Assembly (NCBI GenBank): GCA_016193385.1
Contig: JACPSF010000190.1
Span: forward strand, 1 to 21,609
From: Deltaproteobacteria bacterium
Lineage (GTDB): Bacteria > Desulfobacterota_B > Binatia > UBA9968
Length of the DNA: 21,609 nucleotides
Direction: 5' to 3'
Within the stretch, counting starts at the first letter, position 1. Every line of letters begins with the position of its first letter. Shown here one piece after another: positions 1 to 10,813 of this stretch. Made by a program: the position numbers and the translations under genes. The notes under the pieces are model-generated. The model was not told the origin of the DNA and ran no database searches. It saw only the letters and a list, made by a program, of their open reading frames with translations.

Positions 1-237
1 GAAGGTTCAAGTCCCATCCAAGGGGATAGAAGCCGTACGGTTTGGTCTCGACGTTGTTCCACAGCATGTACTCCTGGCCTTTGCCGCTCGTCCAGGTGGT
101 TTTACAGGCGAGCGTGCAGGTCTGACAGGCGATGCATTTGTTGGTATCAAACACGGCTGCAAACTGCCGCTTTGGGTGCCGCTCCGGATACCAGTAGGAC
201 ATTTCACGACCGATTTGCCAGTTGTATACGCGTGCCA

Positions 238-238
<1 letters not shown>
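1..238 (-). CDS. nxrB: NxrB/NarH-type iron-sulfur subunit, 5' part only
   Basis: Partial gene: the first 79 codons are present and the rest lies beyond base 1. The ATG at 238-236 shares one base with the TAA of the upstream nxrA-like gene (TAATG), so translation is probably coupled. The protein starts [13 protein letters not shown] and soon reaches a ferredoxin-type cluster motif with Cys35, Cys38, Cys41 and Cys45 ([11 protein letters not shown]), then [18 protein letters not shown]. That last block is characteristic of NxrB/NarH beta subunits of type II DMSO-reductase family enzymes and looks most like the periplasmic nitrite oxidoreductase group. Beta subunits of this family carry several Fe-S clusters that pass electrons between the alpha subunit and a heme subunit. 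No signal peptide is seen, which fits a subunit carried out with the Tat-exported alpha subunit. Whether it works as nitrite oxidase or nitrate reductase cannot be read from this fragment. Confidence 0.9.
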
Positions 239-3692
<3,454 letters not shown>

Positions 3693-3696
<4 letters not shown>

Positions 3697-5366
3697 TTTT
3701 TCCCCTCCCATGTTCGAAGGAACGCGACAATCGACGAAATCTCCGCGTCTGTCAGGGCTCCTCGTACCGTTGAACCCGCGCCGAATGCGACCATCGAGGT
3801 TCCCGTTCGGCCGTTTTGAATGGTCTTGAAGAGATAAGTGTCCATGGCGAGATCGAGTAAAACCCGGTTGTTGAGCGCAGGCCCCTCCCGACCTTCTCCG
3901 CGATCTCCGTGGCACGCCGCGCAGGCTTTGACATACAAGCGTTCCCCTGCCACCACGTCACCCTCAACCCACCGGCGAGGCTTGGGGTCTCCTTCATAAG
4001 CTGCTCCTCCGAGATCTCGGACGTACGCCACCAGCCGACTGATTTCCTCGTCGCGGAGGCCCCCTTCTTGCTGTCCCCAAGCCGGCATCCGCCGCCCGGG
4101 CCTACCCCGCTTGATCTGCTCCCTTAAGAAATCGTCCGAAACCAACCGAAGGAAGTCAAGGTTTCCGATGGCGGGGAACGCAGCGAAACCCGGGTAACGC
4201 ATGCCTTCGCCCCCCGCGCCATGGCAGGCGGCGCAGAAGGTTCCATAGAGTGTCGCACCGTCCGTAGCGAACTCTCTCATCCCGAAACGCTCAGCCCGAA
4301 TCCGGTCCTTCGGCCAAAGAGCTTCCGGATAATTCCGCCGGCGCAGAGACAAGACATAAAAGGTAAGCTGGTCGACCTGCCGCTCTGTCAGTCCCAACTC
4401 GGGCATGGCGGAACCGTGCACCACCGCCGCGGGAGAACGGAAATGCTGTTTGAACCAATTCGCGAGTGTCCGTTCGCCTTGCACCTGGGCGAAACTGAGT
4501 TGTCCCGGATCTCTGTTTCCAACCGCGGTCAGATCCGGGCCGTCATCGCCACCGACACCCCGCACTTTGTGGCACCCGCGGCATCCCAGCGTATGAAAGA
4601 GGGCTTTGGCTTCCGATAGACCGGACGCGCCAACACGGGAACGAAGATATTCATCGATCTCGCGCCGCTCCGACTCGGAAAGCTCGCCAAACGCGGAGAC
4701 CCAAGGACCGGAAGCGGCCTTCTTTTTTTGCTCCATATGGTGTTCGTACCAGTTCGCCTTGAATCCATACGCACCCACGCGGGAGAGATCGGGTCCCTCT
4801 TGTCCTCCCGCTCCGCCCGGGCGAAGCGTCCCGCCCCGTCCGTCCAGCTTGTGACAAGCCAGGCAATCGGCTTGCTCGAAACGGGCCCTTCCCTTTTCAA
4901 GCTGCGTGAGGTTGGGAACACTTAAGTGGGTGTGGCATCCCCCGCAGCCGGCGAACAAGTATTCTTTGGCAAGCATCGGCTCCGGCCAATGGGGGACGGT
5001 GCCATGCGCGTCCGCAGTATCGGTCGCTCGCCCCTGGCCACCGTGACAGACCGTGCAGCCGTAAGAGGCGGGATCGTGGACGACGTCCGGGTGGCGCCCG
5101 AAAAGCCGGTCCCCTTCGATGCCGCTCTCACCCGGCGCCATCCCGACGTGGCAGCTCACACACCGATCCGTTGCCCCGACTTCGCGGCTGACGATCTGGC
5201 GCAACTGAATCGTAAACGCGTCCGCCTGGGACGAGGGAAGCCGCGCCTGAATCTCCCGCTGGATCACGCGCCAATCGCGCAAGAAGTTTTCATCGACGGC
5301 GGCCCACAAAAGCACGGCCAACGTTCCGAGACTCGACCACAAAAGTAGGTGTTTGTTCGCCTTCAT
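3693..5366 (-). CDS. Membrane-anchored heptaheme cytochrome c
   Basis: A 557-residue protein with seven CxxCH heme-attachment motifs beginning at Cys69, Cys104, Cys141, Cys168, Cys262, Cys378 and Cys482. An uncleaved-looking hydrophobic segment at residues 7-24 would anchor it with the heme domains outside. The first three motifs form a compact multiheme block. Motifs 4 and 5 lie in class I-like modules, and the last two are small cytochrome c domains with the usual distal Met regions ([13 protein letters not shown]). It lies between the cytochrome b gene (54-base gap) and the nxrA-like gene (ATGA overlap at 3693-3696), so it probably links the Rieske/cytochrome b complex and the molybdoenzyme, replacing the monoheme c1 of ordinary bc1 complexes. 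The start is the only sensible ATG, with AAAAAGG very close upstream. The specific partner is inferred from gene order. Confidence 0.88.
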
Positions 5367-5382
5367 CCTTTTTCAGTCAGTT

Positions 5383-5410
5383 TTGCAATTTGAGATTTGT
5401 CATTTGCAAT
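5383..5410. repeat. AT-rich TTTGCAAT-type intergenic repeat
   Basis: The 54-base gap between the cytochrome b and cytochrome c genes, otherwise the only non-overlapping junction in the operon, is filled by an AT-rich stretch with words such as TTGCAATTTGAGATTTG and ATTTGCAAT. Similar words recur at 20706-20775. It is unlike the surrounding GC-rich DNA. Function is unknown; it may be a dispersed intergenic repeat. Confidence 0.5.
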
Positions 5411-5420
5411 CCCGAAGGGG

Positions 5421-6989
5421 TTACTGTCCCGGCCATTGCGATGGAGACCAATAAAAATCCCAGTTCGGTCCGCGGAAATACGATCCAATCACCGTGAGCA
5501 CGACAAAGCCGCAAACAAAGCAGGTGAAAAGAGCGAGAGCGCCTGCCCGCGTCGAGTCGTACTTTCTGAGACACCAAACGGAGTAAACGGCGTAAAGAAA
5601 CGTAAGAAGCGTTCCCGGGTTGACTAGGGTAACCACAAGCTGAGGCGTGTTGGGCCACCACTGCCGGATCCAGCCGAACCGAATCACGAACGCCTCAACC
5701 GCCACTACCGCCGCAAGGCCGAAGATAGCCGAGCCGACGACCAGCGGCCGTCCTCCCGATCCGCCGAACCATATTCCGGTCCCTTCCGTTTCTCGATCGA
5801 GATACGGAATCAGGCCCAGACCGATCAGCACGATCATCGGGATTCCGATGCCCCCCATGAAGGCCGAGTGCGACACCAGTTCTTGAAGCCCGAGAAAATA
5901 CCACGGAGCTTTGGCGGGGTTTTCGGGGACTGCCGGGTTGGCCATTTCTTTCAAAGGGGCGTCGAGAAGAATCGCAAGAATTACGGAAAGCGCGATCGTC
6001 AACATGAACACCGCGGCTTCGCCGAACAGGAGGTGAGGCATCGAAGGGATCGTCTGTTCCGGTCCGCGCCCCACGACCGCTGTCCTTCCTTTTACGATTG
6101 CAGCCAGGCTGTAGGTCTTTTGCGGCGCCTCTGTAAAAACCGGATAGACCTCCCCCGAGGGAGGCCCGAGCCGGCTGTCCGCGTCGACGGGTCTTGCCAG
6201 GCCACCGTCTTTACGAATTCGCCAGAAGTGAACGGCGATGAGCGCCACCAAAGCCAACGGGAGAATCATTACGTGAAAAAGATAGAAGCGGATGAGCGCC
6301 TCTTCTCCCACTTCTTCGGAGCCCAAGAGAATCAACTTTTGTAATCCACCCACGTCAAACCATTGCGTTATCCCCAGCGCATCCGTCACTTCCCGTGGAG
6401 ATTGCGCGATGTTCGCGCCGATGGTGATCGCCCAATACGCCAACTGATCCCACGGAAGAAGATATCCGGTGAAAGAGAGGCCGAGAGTGACCGCCAATAG
6501 GCCCATGCCGGTCACCCAGTTGAATTCGCGCGGCGACCGATAAGCCGCGGTATAGAAGACACGGGCCATGTGAAGGAGAACGATCACCACCATCATATTG
6601 CCCGACCAACGATGGATGTTCCGGATGAAGCGTCCCGTGGGCACGACGAAATGGATGTCTTTGATGGAAAGGTAGGCGACGTCCGGGTACGGCTTGTAAT
6701 AGAACATGAGCAGCACGCCGGTCGCCACGAGAACAAAGAAGCAGGAGAAGGCTGCAATGCCCAAGCCCCAAGTGGCGGACCATCGAAGGCTCCATCGGTG
6801 CGTCCGAACCGAATGCAAATGGAGAAAGACATTTCCGAAGACAAACGTCGAGCGAGTCCGATCCGAATGAGGCCTTCCCGAACGGAACATCGTCTCGGTA
6901 AACCGATGAGGAGCGGCTCTTAGGTTTTCAATGAAACGCCCAACCGCCGATTCCTCTCTTGCGTTCCGTTTTTCCGCGACATGGTTCAT
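5421..6989 (-). CDS. Cytochrome b (b6 + subunit IV-type fusion) of a Rieske/cytochrome b complex
   Basis: A 522-residue multi-spanning cytochrome b. The start at 6989 overlaps the Rieske stop by ATGA; the longer frame to 7073 would run inside the Rieske gene. The N-terminal half has four membrane helices with heme ligands His126 and His140 (13 residues between) and His239 and His254 (14 between); the 14-residue spacing is that of cytochrome b6 rather than mitochondrial-type b. The C-terminal half adds about five more helices (from about residue 322), so the subunit IV-like part is fused. The quinol-oxidation motif is KAPWYFLGLQE near residues 360-370, i.e. Pro in place of the Glu of PEWY. Such variants are common in low-potential or menaquinone-linked complexes. 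The role is quinone oxidation/reduction in the membrane, exchanging electrons with the Rieske protein and the downstream cytochrome c. Confidence 0.92.
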   Translation of the reverse strand: MNHVAEKRNAREESAVGRFIENLRAAPHRFTETMFRSGRPHSDRTRSTFVFGNVFLHLHSVRTHRWSLRWSATWGLGIAAFSCFFVLVATGVLLMFYYKPYPDVAYLSIKDIHFVVPTGRFIRNIHRWSGNMMVVIVLLHMARVFYTAAYRSPREFNWVTGMGLLAVTLGLSFTGYLLPWDQLAYWAITIGANIAQSPREVTDALGITQWFDVGGLQKLILLGSEEVGEEALIRFYLFHVMILPLALVALIAVHFWRIRKDGGLARPVDADSRLGPPSGEVYPVFTEAPQKTYSLAAIVKGRTAVVGRGPEQTIPSMPHLLFGEAAVFMLTIALSVILAILLDAPLKEMANPAVPENPAKAPWYFLGLQELVSHSAFMGGIGIPMIVLIGLGLIPYLDRETEGTGIWFGGSGGRPLVVGSAIFGLAAVVAVEAFVIRFGWIRQWWPNTPQLVVTLVNPGTLLTFLYAVYSVWCLRKYDSTRAGALALFTCFVCGFVVLTVIGSYFRGPNWDFYWSPSQWPGQ

Positions 6990-7483
6990 ACGATCACCGT
7001 TGTCCCCGCCGCGACTGCCTTTCCCTCGTCGACTAAGAAAGTGTCTCCGCCCAAATGCTTCAGTTCGACCCACGGCAGTCCTTTGGGTGCCGGCCCCTTC
7101 AACACGGACCCGTCCTTCGCAAATTTAGAGCCATGACAGGGGCAGTCAAAGCCCCTGTCGGTCGCTTTGACAATGCAGCCCAAATGAGTGCAAACGGTGG
7201 AGATCGCGTAGACATTGGCGCCGTCCTTATAGATGGCCACGGACCGACCGGCGGGTACATACGGCTGCCCGGTAGCTATTAAAGCGGGAAGCGTGACCTT
7301 GAATTTCTTGGATGGGGAGGGAAGCACGGCCGCTTTCGGCAACCGCATCGCCCCAAGGAATCCGAAAAGGAGAGCCGCTGCTGCCGACCACCAGGCGGCA
7401 AGACCGAGAAAGTCCCGCCGCGGCATCGCCTCTGGTTCCAGTCGGGATCGGGCAGTTTGTGTGGGTTTGGCGTCGGTCGTCAT
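6986..7483 (-). CDS. Rieske [2Fe-2S] protein of a cytochrome bc/b6f-type complex
   Basis: A 165-residue protein. Residues 20-45 hold a twin-arginine leader (PRRDFLGLAA followed by a hydrophobic stretch) that would also serve as a membrane anchor. The Rieske cluster is complete: Cys98-Thr-His100-Leu-Gly-Cys103 and Cys114-Pro-Cys116-His117, with both disulfide cysteines and both histidine ligands. The start at 7483 is chosen because it overlaps the upstream flavoprotein stop by ATGA; the frame could extend to 7555, but only inside that gene. Its own stop overlaps the cytochrome b start in the same way, so the three products are probably made in fixed ratio. It accepts electrons from quinol at the outer face of the membrane and passes them to the heptaheme cytochrome, or the reverse in uphill electron flow. 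Confidence 0.93.
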   Translation of the reverse strand: MTTDAKPTQTARSRLEPEAMPRRDFLGLAAWWSAAAALLFGFLGAMRLPKAAVLPSPSKKFKVTLPALIATGQPYVPAGRSVAIYKDGANVYAISTVCTHLGCIVKATDRGFDCPCHGSKFAKDGSVLKGPAPKGLPWVELKHLGGDTFLVDEGKAVAAGTTVIV

Positions 7484-9417
7484 GCGGTCCTCCACTCGGT
7501 TCGAAAGCTCACTCGTTCCATGGCAATCGCGTCGGCGGGGCACCGATCGACGCAAAGCGCGCAGCGGATGCAGCGATCCTCATCCTTCAAAATCGCCGAA
7601 TTGGTCTCCCAGTCCGCGCTTTCACCCAACTGAGATTTCGCAAGGTCGGCCAAGTCCCCCGTTCGGTTCAGGGAGGACAAAGGAACAATCTTTAAGCAAA
7701 GCGTGGGGCAAACGTCGGCACATCCTCCACAGAGGATGCAACGGCTTCCATCGAAAACGGGTGTCACGCCGCAATCGAGGCAGCGCGAGCCTTCCCGCGT
7801 CGCTTCTTCTTTTCCGAGGCATTTTTCAACCAGCGCTTTCGGATCTCTAAGGCGTTCGTCCGGCTTTAAAGATGGAAGTTCCACGCGTGGAATCCGCTCA
7901 AAGCCGCGTTCGCGCTTGTAGCGGTCGAGTCGAACGAAGCTCATGAGCGTCTCGGGGTGAAGCGTCCGCCCGGTCACATATTGGTAGACGGAGCGGGCCG
8001 CCTTCTTTCCGGAAGCCACTGCATCAATCAACAGACGCGTTCCGTGCGCGAGATCCCCCGCGACAAAGACGCCCTTGGCTGAGGTCATGAGCGTCGTCGA
8101 ATCGACCTTCGGCCATCCTGGCCGGAATTGCTCGACGTCGGTCCCCCCTTGCTCCAAAAAAGAAAGGTCGGGCGCTTGCCCGGCCGCGATCAAAACAGTG
8201 TCGCAGTCCAGTACCTCCCGGTTCCCTTCCTCGAACTGAGGAGAAAAGCGGCGTTGTTCATCATAGACGCGCAAGCACCGTTTGATTTCGAGCGCGGCGA
8301 CATTTCCCTGATCGCCCCGTAGGACGGCCACAGGCCCCCAACCCGAAACTCGCTCGATCCCCTCCTCGTCGCCTTCGACGATCTCCAAGGTATCAGCCGG
8401 CATCTCCTCCAGCGTTTCGAGTGAGACCAGACGAACGCGCCGGGTTCCCGGGAGACGGGCTGCCGTTCGAGCGGCATCGTAAGCTGCTTGACGAACTACC
8501 GTACGCGCAACGTCATAAGCCACGTTTCCCCCGCCGATTACGATCACATCCGACCCCAGCGCTAAACTCTCACCGAGCGCCACCGATCGAAGGAAATCGA
8601 CGCCCCCGAAAACGCCGGGGCCCTGCTCGCCCGGAAGACCCAAAGCTCGCGAGCGCTTCGCGCCCACAGCGATGATCACGGCGGAGAACTCTTCTCGAAC
8701 CGACTGAAACGAAACGTCGCGCCCGATTTCGGTATGGCAACGAATCTCCGCGCCGAGGGCCTCGATCACGGAAACTTCTCGTCGAATCAGCTCGCGAGGA
8801 AGACGATATTCCGGCACACCCACCCCCAGCATTCCCGCCGCCACCGGCTCCAACTCGAACACCATCGGCTTGAGGCCGAGAAGCGCCAGATCGTGTGCCG
8901 CGCTTAGCCCTGCCGGACCTGATCCGATGATGGCGACCCTTTCCCCCTTGGCGGGGGTAAACGTTCCTTGAACGGCCGCCCGAAGCAAAAACGCCATCTC
9001 TTCGGCGTCGCCCGCAACGCTTGGCAGATGTCCCCGAAGAGCTTCCAGGAGTTGACCTGTGGGTCGCGCCTCCGCGCCATAGGACTCGCAGACGAACCTC
9101 TTGAGAGCGCGGATCGCAATCGGCCGGTCGACCGCTACAAACGATCCGTCGTCATCTGTCCGGGGAATCTTTCCCCGGCGGCAAGATAGCTCGCACGGCG
9201 CGCCGCAAATTCTGCCGCAGATCGACGCAAAGGGATTGGGTCCTCTAGCGATGAGATAGGCTTGTTCGAAATCGCCGTTGGCGATCGCGCGCACGTATCC
9301 TCGCGCATCCGTGTGTACAGGGCACGCGACCTGACAAGAAATCAGTCCTTTATGGTGACCGTTCTTGGGAACCTCAACCTGGATCAGCGCTTCCGCGAAA
9401 CGACCTGCGAGTTCCAT
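7480..9417 (-). CDS. GltD-like FAD/NAD(P)H oxidoreductase with N- and C-terminal Fe-S domains
   Basis: A 645-residue iron-sulfur flavoprotein. The N-terminal domain has the cysteine pattern of the glutamate synthase small-subunit family (Cys28, Cys32, Cys67, Cys71, Cys75, Cys79; ISCQVACPVHTDARG). An FAD Rossmann motif GSGPAG follows at 165-170, and an NAD(P)H motif GGGNVA at 295-300. The C-terminal 100 residues add Cys546/Cys549 and two [4Fe-4S] motifs (Cys560-563-566-570 and Cys616-619-622-626). There is no signal peptide, so it is cytoplasmic. Clustering with Rieske and cytochrome b genes suggests it moves electrons between NAD(P)H and the quinone-reactive complex; comparable flavoproteins accompany Rieske/b complexes of anammox bacteria. 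The ATG at 9417 has no clear ribosome site. An in-frame ATG at 9480 has an excellent one but is separated from it by a TGA at 9435-9433 (see that entry). Confidence 0.9.
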   Translation of the reverse strand: MELAGRFAEALIQVEVPKNGHHKGLISCQVACPVHTDARGYVRAIANGDFEQAYLIARGPNPFASICGRICGAPCELSCRRGKIPRTDDDGSFVAVDRPIAIRALKRFVCESYGAEARPTGQLLEALRGHLPSVAGDAEEMAFLLRAAVQGTFTPAKGERVAIIGSGPAGLSAAHDLALLGLKPMVFELEPVAAGMLGVGVPEYRLPRELIRREVSVIEALGAEIRCHTEIGRDVSFQSVREEFSAVIIAVGAKRSRALGLPGEQGPGVFGGVDFLRSVALGESLALGSDVIVIGGGNVAYDVARTVVRQAAYDAARTAARLPGTRRVRLVSLETLEEMPADTLEIVEGDEEGIERVSGWGPVAVLRGDQGNVAALEIKRCLRVYDEQRRFSPQFEEGNREVLDCDTVLIAAGQAPDLSFLEQGGTDVEQFRPGWPKVDSTTLMTSAKGVFVAGDLAHGTRLLIDAVASGKKAARSVYQYVTGRTLHPETLMSFVRLDRYKRERGFERIPRVELPSLKPDERLRDPKALVEKCLGKEEATREGSRCLDCGVTPVFDGSRCILCGGCADVCPTLCLKIVPLSSLNRTGDLADLAKSQLGESADWETNSAILKDEDRCIRCALCVDRCPADAIAMERVSFRTEWRTA

Positions 9418-9432
9418 TTGGCCGTCTAGGGG

Positions 9433-9480
9433 TCAAAAGATGAACGGAGTCCTCTGACCGCGACGGGACGCAAAAGACAT
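9433..9480 (-). other. 15-codon upstream ORF, or N-terminal extension of the flavoprotein interrupted by TGA
   Basis: An ATG at 9480-9478 is preceded by GAGGAG with a 6-base spacer, a far better ribosome site than any before the annotated flavoprotein start. It encodes MSFASRRGQRTPFIF and then TGA. This reading frame is exactly that of the flavoprotein, which resumes as PLDGQMELAGRF. It could be a leader peptide whose translation is coupled to the flavoprotein, or the true N-terminus with a nonsense change or UGA recoding. No convincing SECIS-type hairpin was found after this TGA. Confidence 0.45.
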
Positions 9481-9542
9481 ACCAAGCTCCTCAATTCAGG
9501 TATGATGGAGGGCCATTAAGGATTTCTTATGTAGGTTTTCCA

Positions 9543-9579
9543 GGAATTAGGAAAAATGGATTATCTTTTTCCGAATTCC
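9543..9579. promoter_or_regulatory. Long inverted repeat upstream of the Rieske/NXR operon
   Basis: Two 14-base arms (GGAATTAGGAAAAA and TTTTTCCGAATTCC) match as an inverted repeat at 13 of 14 positions around a 9-base loop. It lies 63 bases upstream of the strong ribosome site ATG at 9480 and 124 bases after the end of the 72-residue gene, both on the minus strand. The symmetry and placement fit an operator or a transcript hairpin between the two units. There is no clear U-run after it on the minus strand, so a standard terminator is less likely. No known regulator box was recognised. Confidence 0.5.
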
Positions 9580-9703
9580 GCAAAAGACCAGAGGACGGCG
9601 AGCCACGGCGGACCGAATATAACAGAGGAGATAAGATTCTGAACACTGAAAGGCCTGAACCCCATTCTCCGCTTCTCGATCAGGACCATTTTAAGGGAGA
9701 AAG

Positions 9704-9922
9704 CTACCAGAGCTTGAGTGCAACAGCGTAGCCGGTAAGAAGCCCGTGGAAGAAAGCTTGTCGTTCCTTCCCGGTAGAGTTTTGGTAGCGCCGAGATGCC
9801 TCATCCAGTGCCTTCAAAAGCTTCTCTCGGCGTTTCTGTCGCGTTCCTCCGCCCAGCATCTTATCCAGAAGCACATGCACCGCCTTATCGTCCGCGATAG
9901 TGTATCTGTGTTCGTGTGCCAT
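9704..9922 (-). CDS. Unknown 72-residue protein
   Basis: The start at 9922 is set by a near-perfect ribosome site, AAAAGGAGGT, about 8 bases upstream; the frame also reads back to 9952 but without such a site. The product begins MAHEHRYTIADDKAVH, is polar and charged in the middle (RQKRREKLLKALDEASRRY) and ends with a hydrophobic stretch (GLLTGYAVALKLW), with no cysteine. It looks like a small helical cytoplasmic protein. No family was recognised. It lies 170 bases downstream of the OsmC-family gene on the same strand and may be co-transcribed with it. Confidence that it is translated rests on the ribosome site; function is unknown. Confidence 0.65.
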   Translation of the reverse strand: MAHEHRYTIADDKAVHVLLDKMLGGGTRQKRREKLLKALDEASRRYQNSTGKERQAFFHGLLTGYAVALKLW

Positions 9923-10092
9923 GGTGAATGACCTCCTTTTATCGCTACACACAGAAAATTGGCGATACGCAAATCAACTGCAACTTTCCTTTTCACCATC
10001 TCCCAACGGCATACTAGGCACTTCATCCGTGGGTGACAACCCATACTGGTGATGGCATGTTGCCGCCGATGATACTCCCCTTTCTATGCGAT

Positions 10093-10644
10093 CTAGCTGG
10101 AAACGGGCACCTCCTCCTGTGGATTTCGATTGAGAGTGAGGAGCTTTTGGCCATTGAGCTTCACTTCGGTCGTAACAGTCATCGTCTTAGCTAACGTGTT
10201 CTCCACGAAGCAATGCCTGCTCGCGTCTCGCGCTAGGGTTTCGATCTCAGCCTCCGCGACTTTCCCTTCAAGGCGCACGTCAAAGACCAGGTCCCTGAAA
10301 TTACTCGGGAGATTTCGAACCAGGTGTAATCTCGCCGTTACCCTCAGATCCTCAATGGGAAGCTCCCGGCTGATCGCCAAACTGGCGTATTGTGTAGCCA
10401 GTCAGCCTGCGGCCCCGGCCAGAAAATAACCCAGAGGATGGGACCCCCGACACAACCCCCCTCTTTCAGCAGGCTCATCGATCCAAAACTTGAGTTCCTT
10501 ATCTCCCGACTTGACCGTGGCCTCGAAACTCTTCTGCTCGTAATGCACGATGTCAATGCGGCCCGTACCCATCTCTTTGGCCGCCCATCGCTCGGCCAGG
10601 TGCTTCCTTGTCACTTCCCGAAGTTCGGGAATACTCCTTTTCAT
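10093..10644 (-). CDS. OsmC-family peroxide-defence protein, candidate selenoprotein (TGA at codon 81)
   Basis: Read through one in-frame TGA (10404-10402), this is a 183-residue OsmC/Ohr-superfamily protein of normal length. The start at 10644 has the ribosome site AAAGGAG. The N-terminal half ends with the family pattern ELKFWIDEPAERGG...HPLGYFLAGAAG. The next codon is TGA, where the family has its catalytic peroxidatic Cys. The same frame then continues without a gap as LATQYASLAISRELPIEDLRV and reaches the second conserved Cys145 in RHCFVENTLAK. A hairpin fitting bacterial SECIS rules follows the TGA. OsmC-like proteins are an established selenoprotein family in bacteria, so selenocysteine at 81 is the best reading; Sec81-Cys145 would form the thiol/selenol peroxidase centre. 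The alternative is a Cys-to-stop mutation or sequencing error giving a broken gene. Ordinary gene callers would report two short ORFs. Confidence 0.8.
10366..10404 (-). promoter_or_regulatory. Candidate bacterial SECIS element
   Basis: Starting directly after the TGA (10404-10402), a lower stem CUGGCU (10401-10396) can pair with AGCCGG (10371-10366, one G-U pair). Inside it is a perfect 5-bp upper stem CGCCA/UGGCG (10387-10383 with 10379-10375) closed by the loop GUU. The apical loop begins 20 bases after the UGA and its first base is G. These features match the published bacterial SECIS criteria (loop 16-37 bases after UGA, G in the first two loop positions, stem of at least 4 bp). It would recruit SelB with Sec-tRNA. 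Confidence 0.7.
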
Positions 10645-10669
10645 AAAAATGCTCCTTTCTATGAACTCT

Positions 10670-10738
10670 GTCGCTATGCGACAACCGGCCCTAAAATAGG
10701 GCAATTCCATTCTGGGCGTCAAGGGAAAAACTCCCTTG
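10670..10738 (-). promoter_or_regulatory. Promoter with three palindromes upstream of the OsmC-family gene
   Basis: On the minus strand a -35 TTGACG (10722-10717) and a -10 TATTTT (10698-10693) are spaced by 18 bases, which would start transcription about 40 bases before the ATG. Three perfect inverted repeats cover this region: CAAGGGA/TCCCTTG (10720-10738, 5-base gap) over the -35, GCCCTA/TAGGGC (10688-10702, 3-base gap) over the -10, and GTCGC/GCGAC (10670-10682) near the start point. They are candidate operators for a stress regulator; none matches a box I can name. Confidence 0.45.
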
Positions 10739-10813
10739 CCAAAGTCCTCTCGCTTGAATAGTATGGCGTCACGATAGCCTCCTTAGCAGGACTCCCGGAG
10801 GCCCTTGAATCAG

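Noticed and set aside
9383..9435. SECIS-like hairpin after the TGA upstream of the flavoprotein
   Set aside because: The best stem (GGAAC/GUUUC) needs a G-U pair and has a 9-base loop without G in the first two positions; there is no redox partner Cys nearby, so Sec insertion here is not supported.
9665..9701. Possible terminator after the 72-residue gene (TTCTCC/GGAGAA)
   Set aside because: Six-base arms with a 25-base loop and no U-run; too weak to call.
9940..9967. TATCGC/GCGATA inverted repeat before the 72-residue gene
   Set aside because: Arms of 6 bp with a 16-base gap are expected by chance at this scale; no promoter element aligns with it.
9814..10044. 76-codon minus-strand frame with a CLVC motif overlapping the 72-residue gene
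   Set aside because: It overlaps a frame with a much better ribosome site, has no good site of its own and shows no family pattern.
10093..10404. Treating the OsmC-family halves as two separate genes
   Set aside because: The second half has no ribosome site or good start codon after the TGA and begins in the middle of the conserved domain, in the same frame as the first half.
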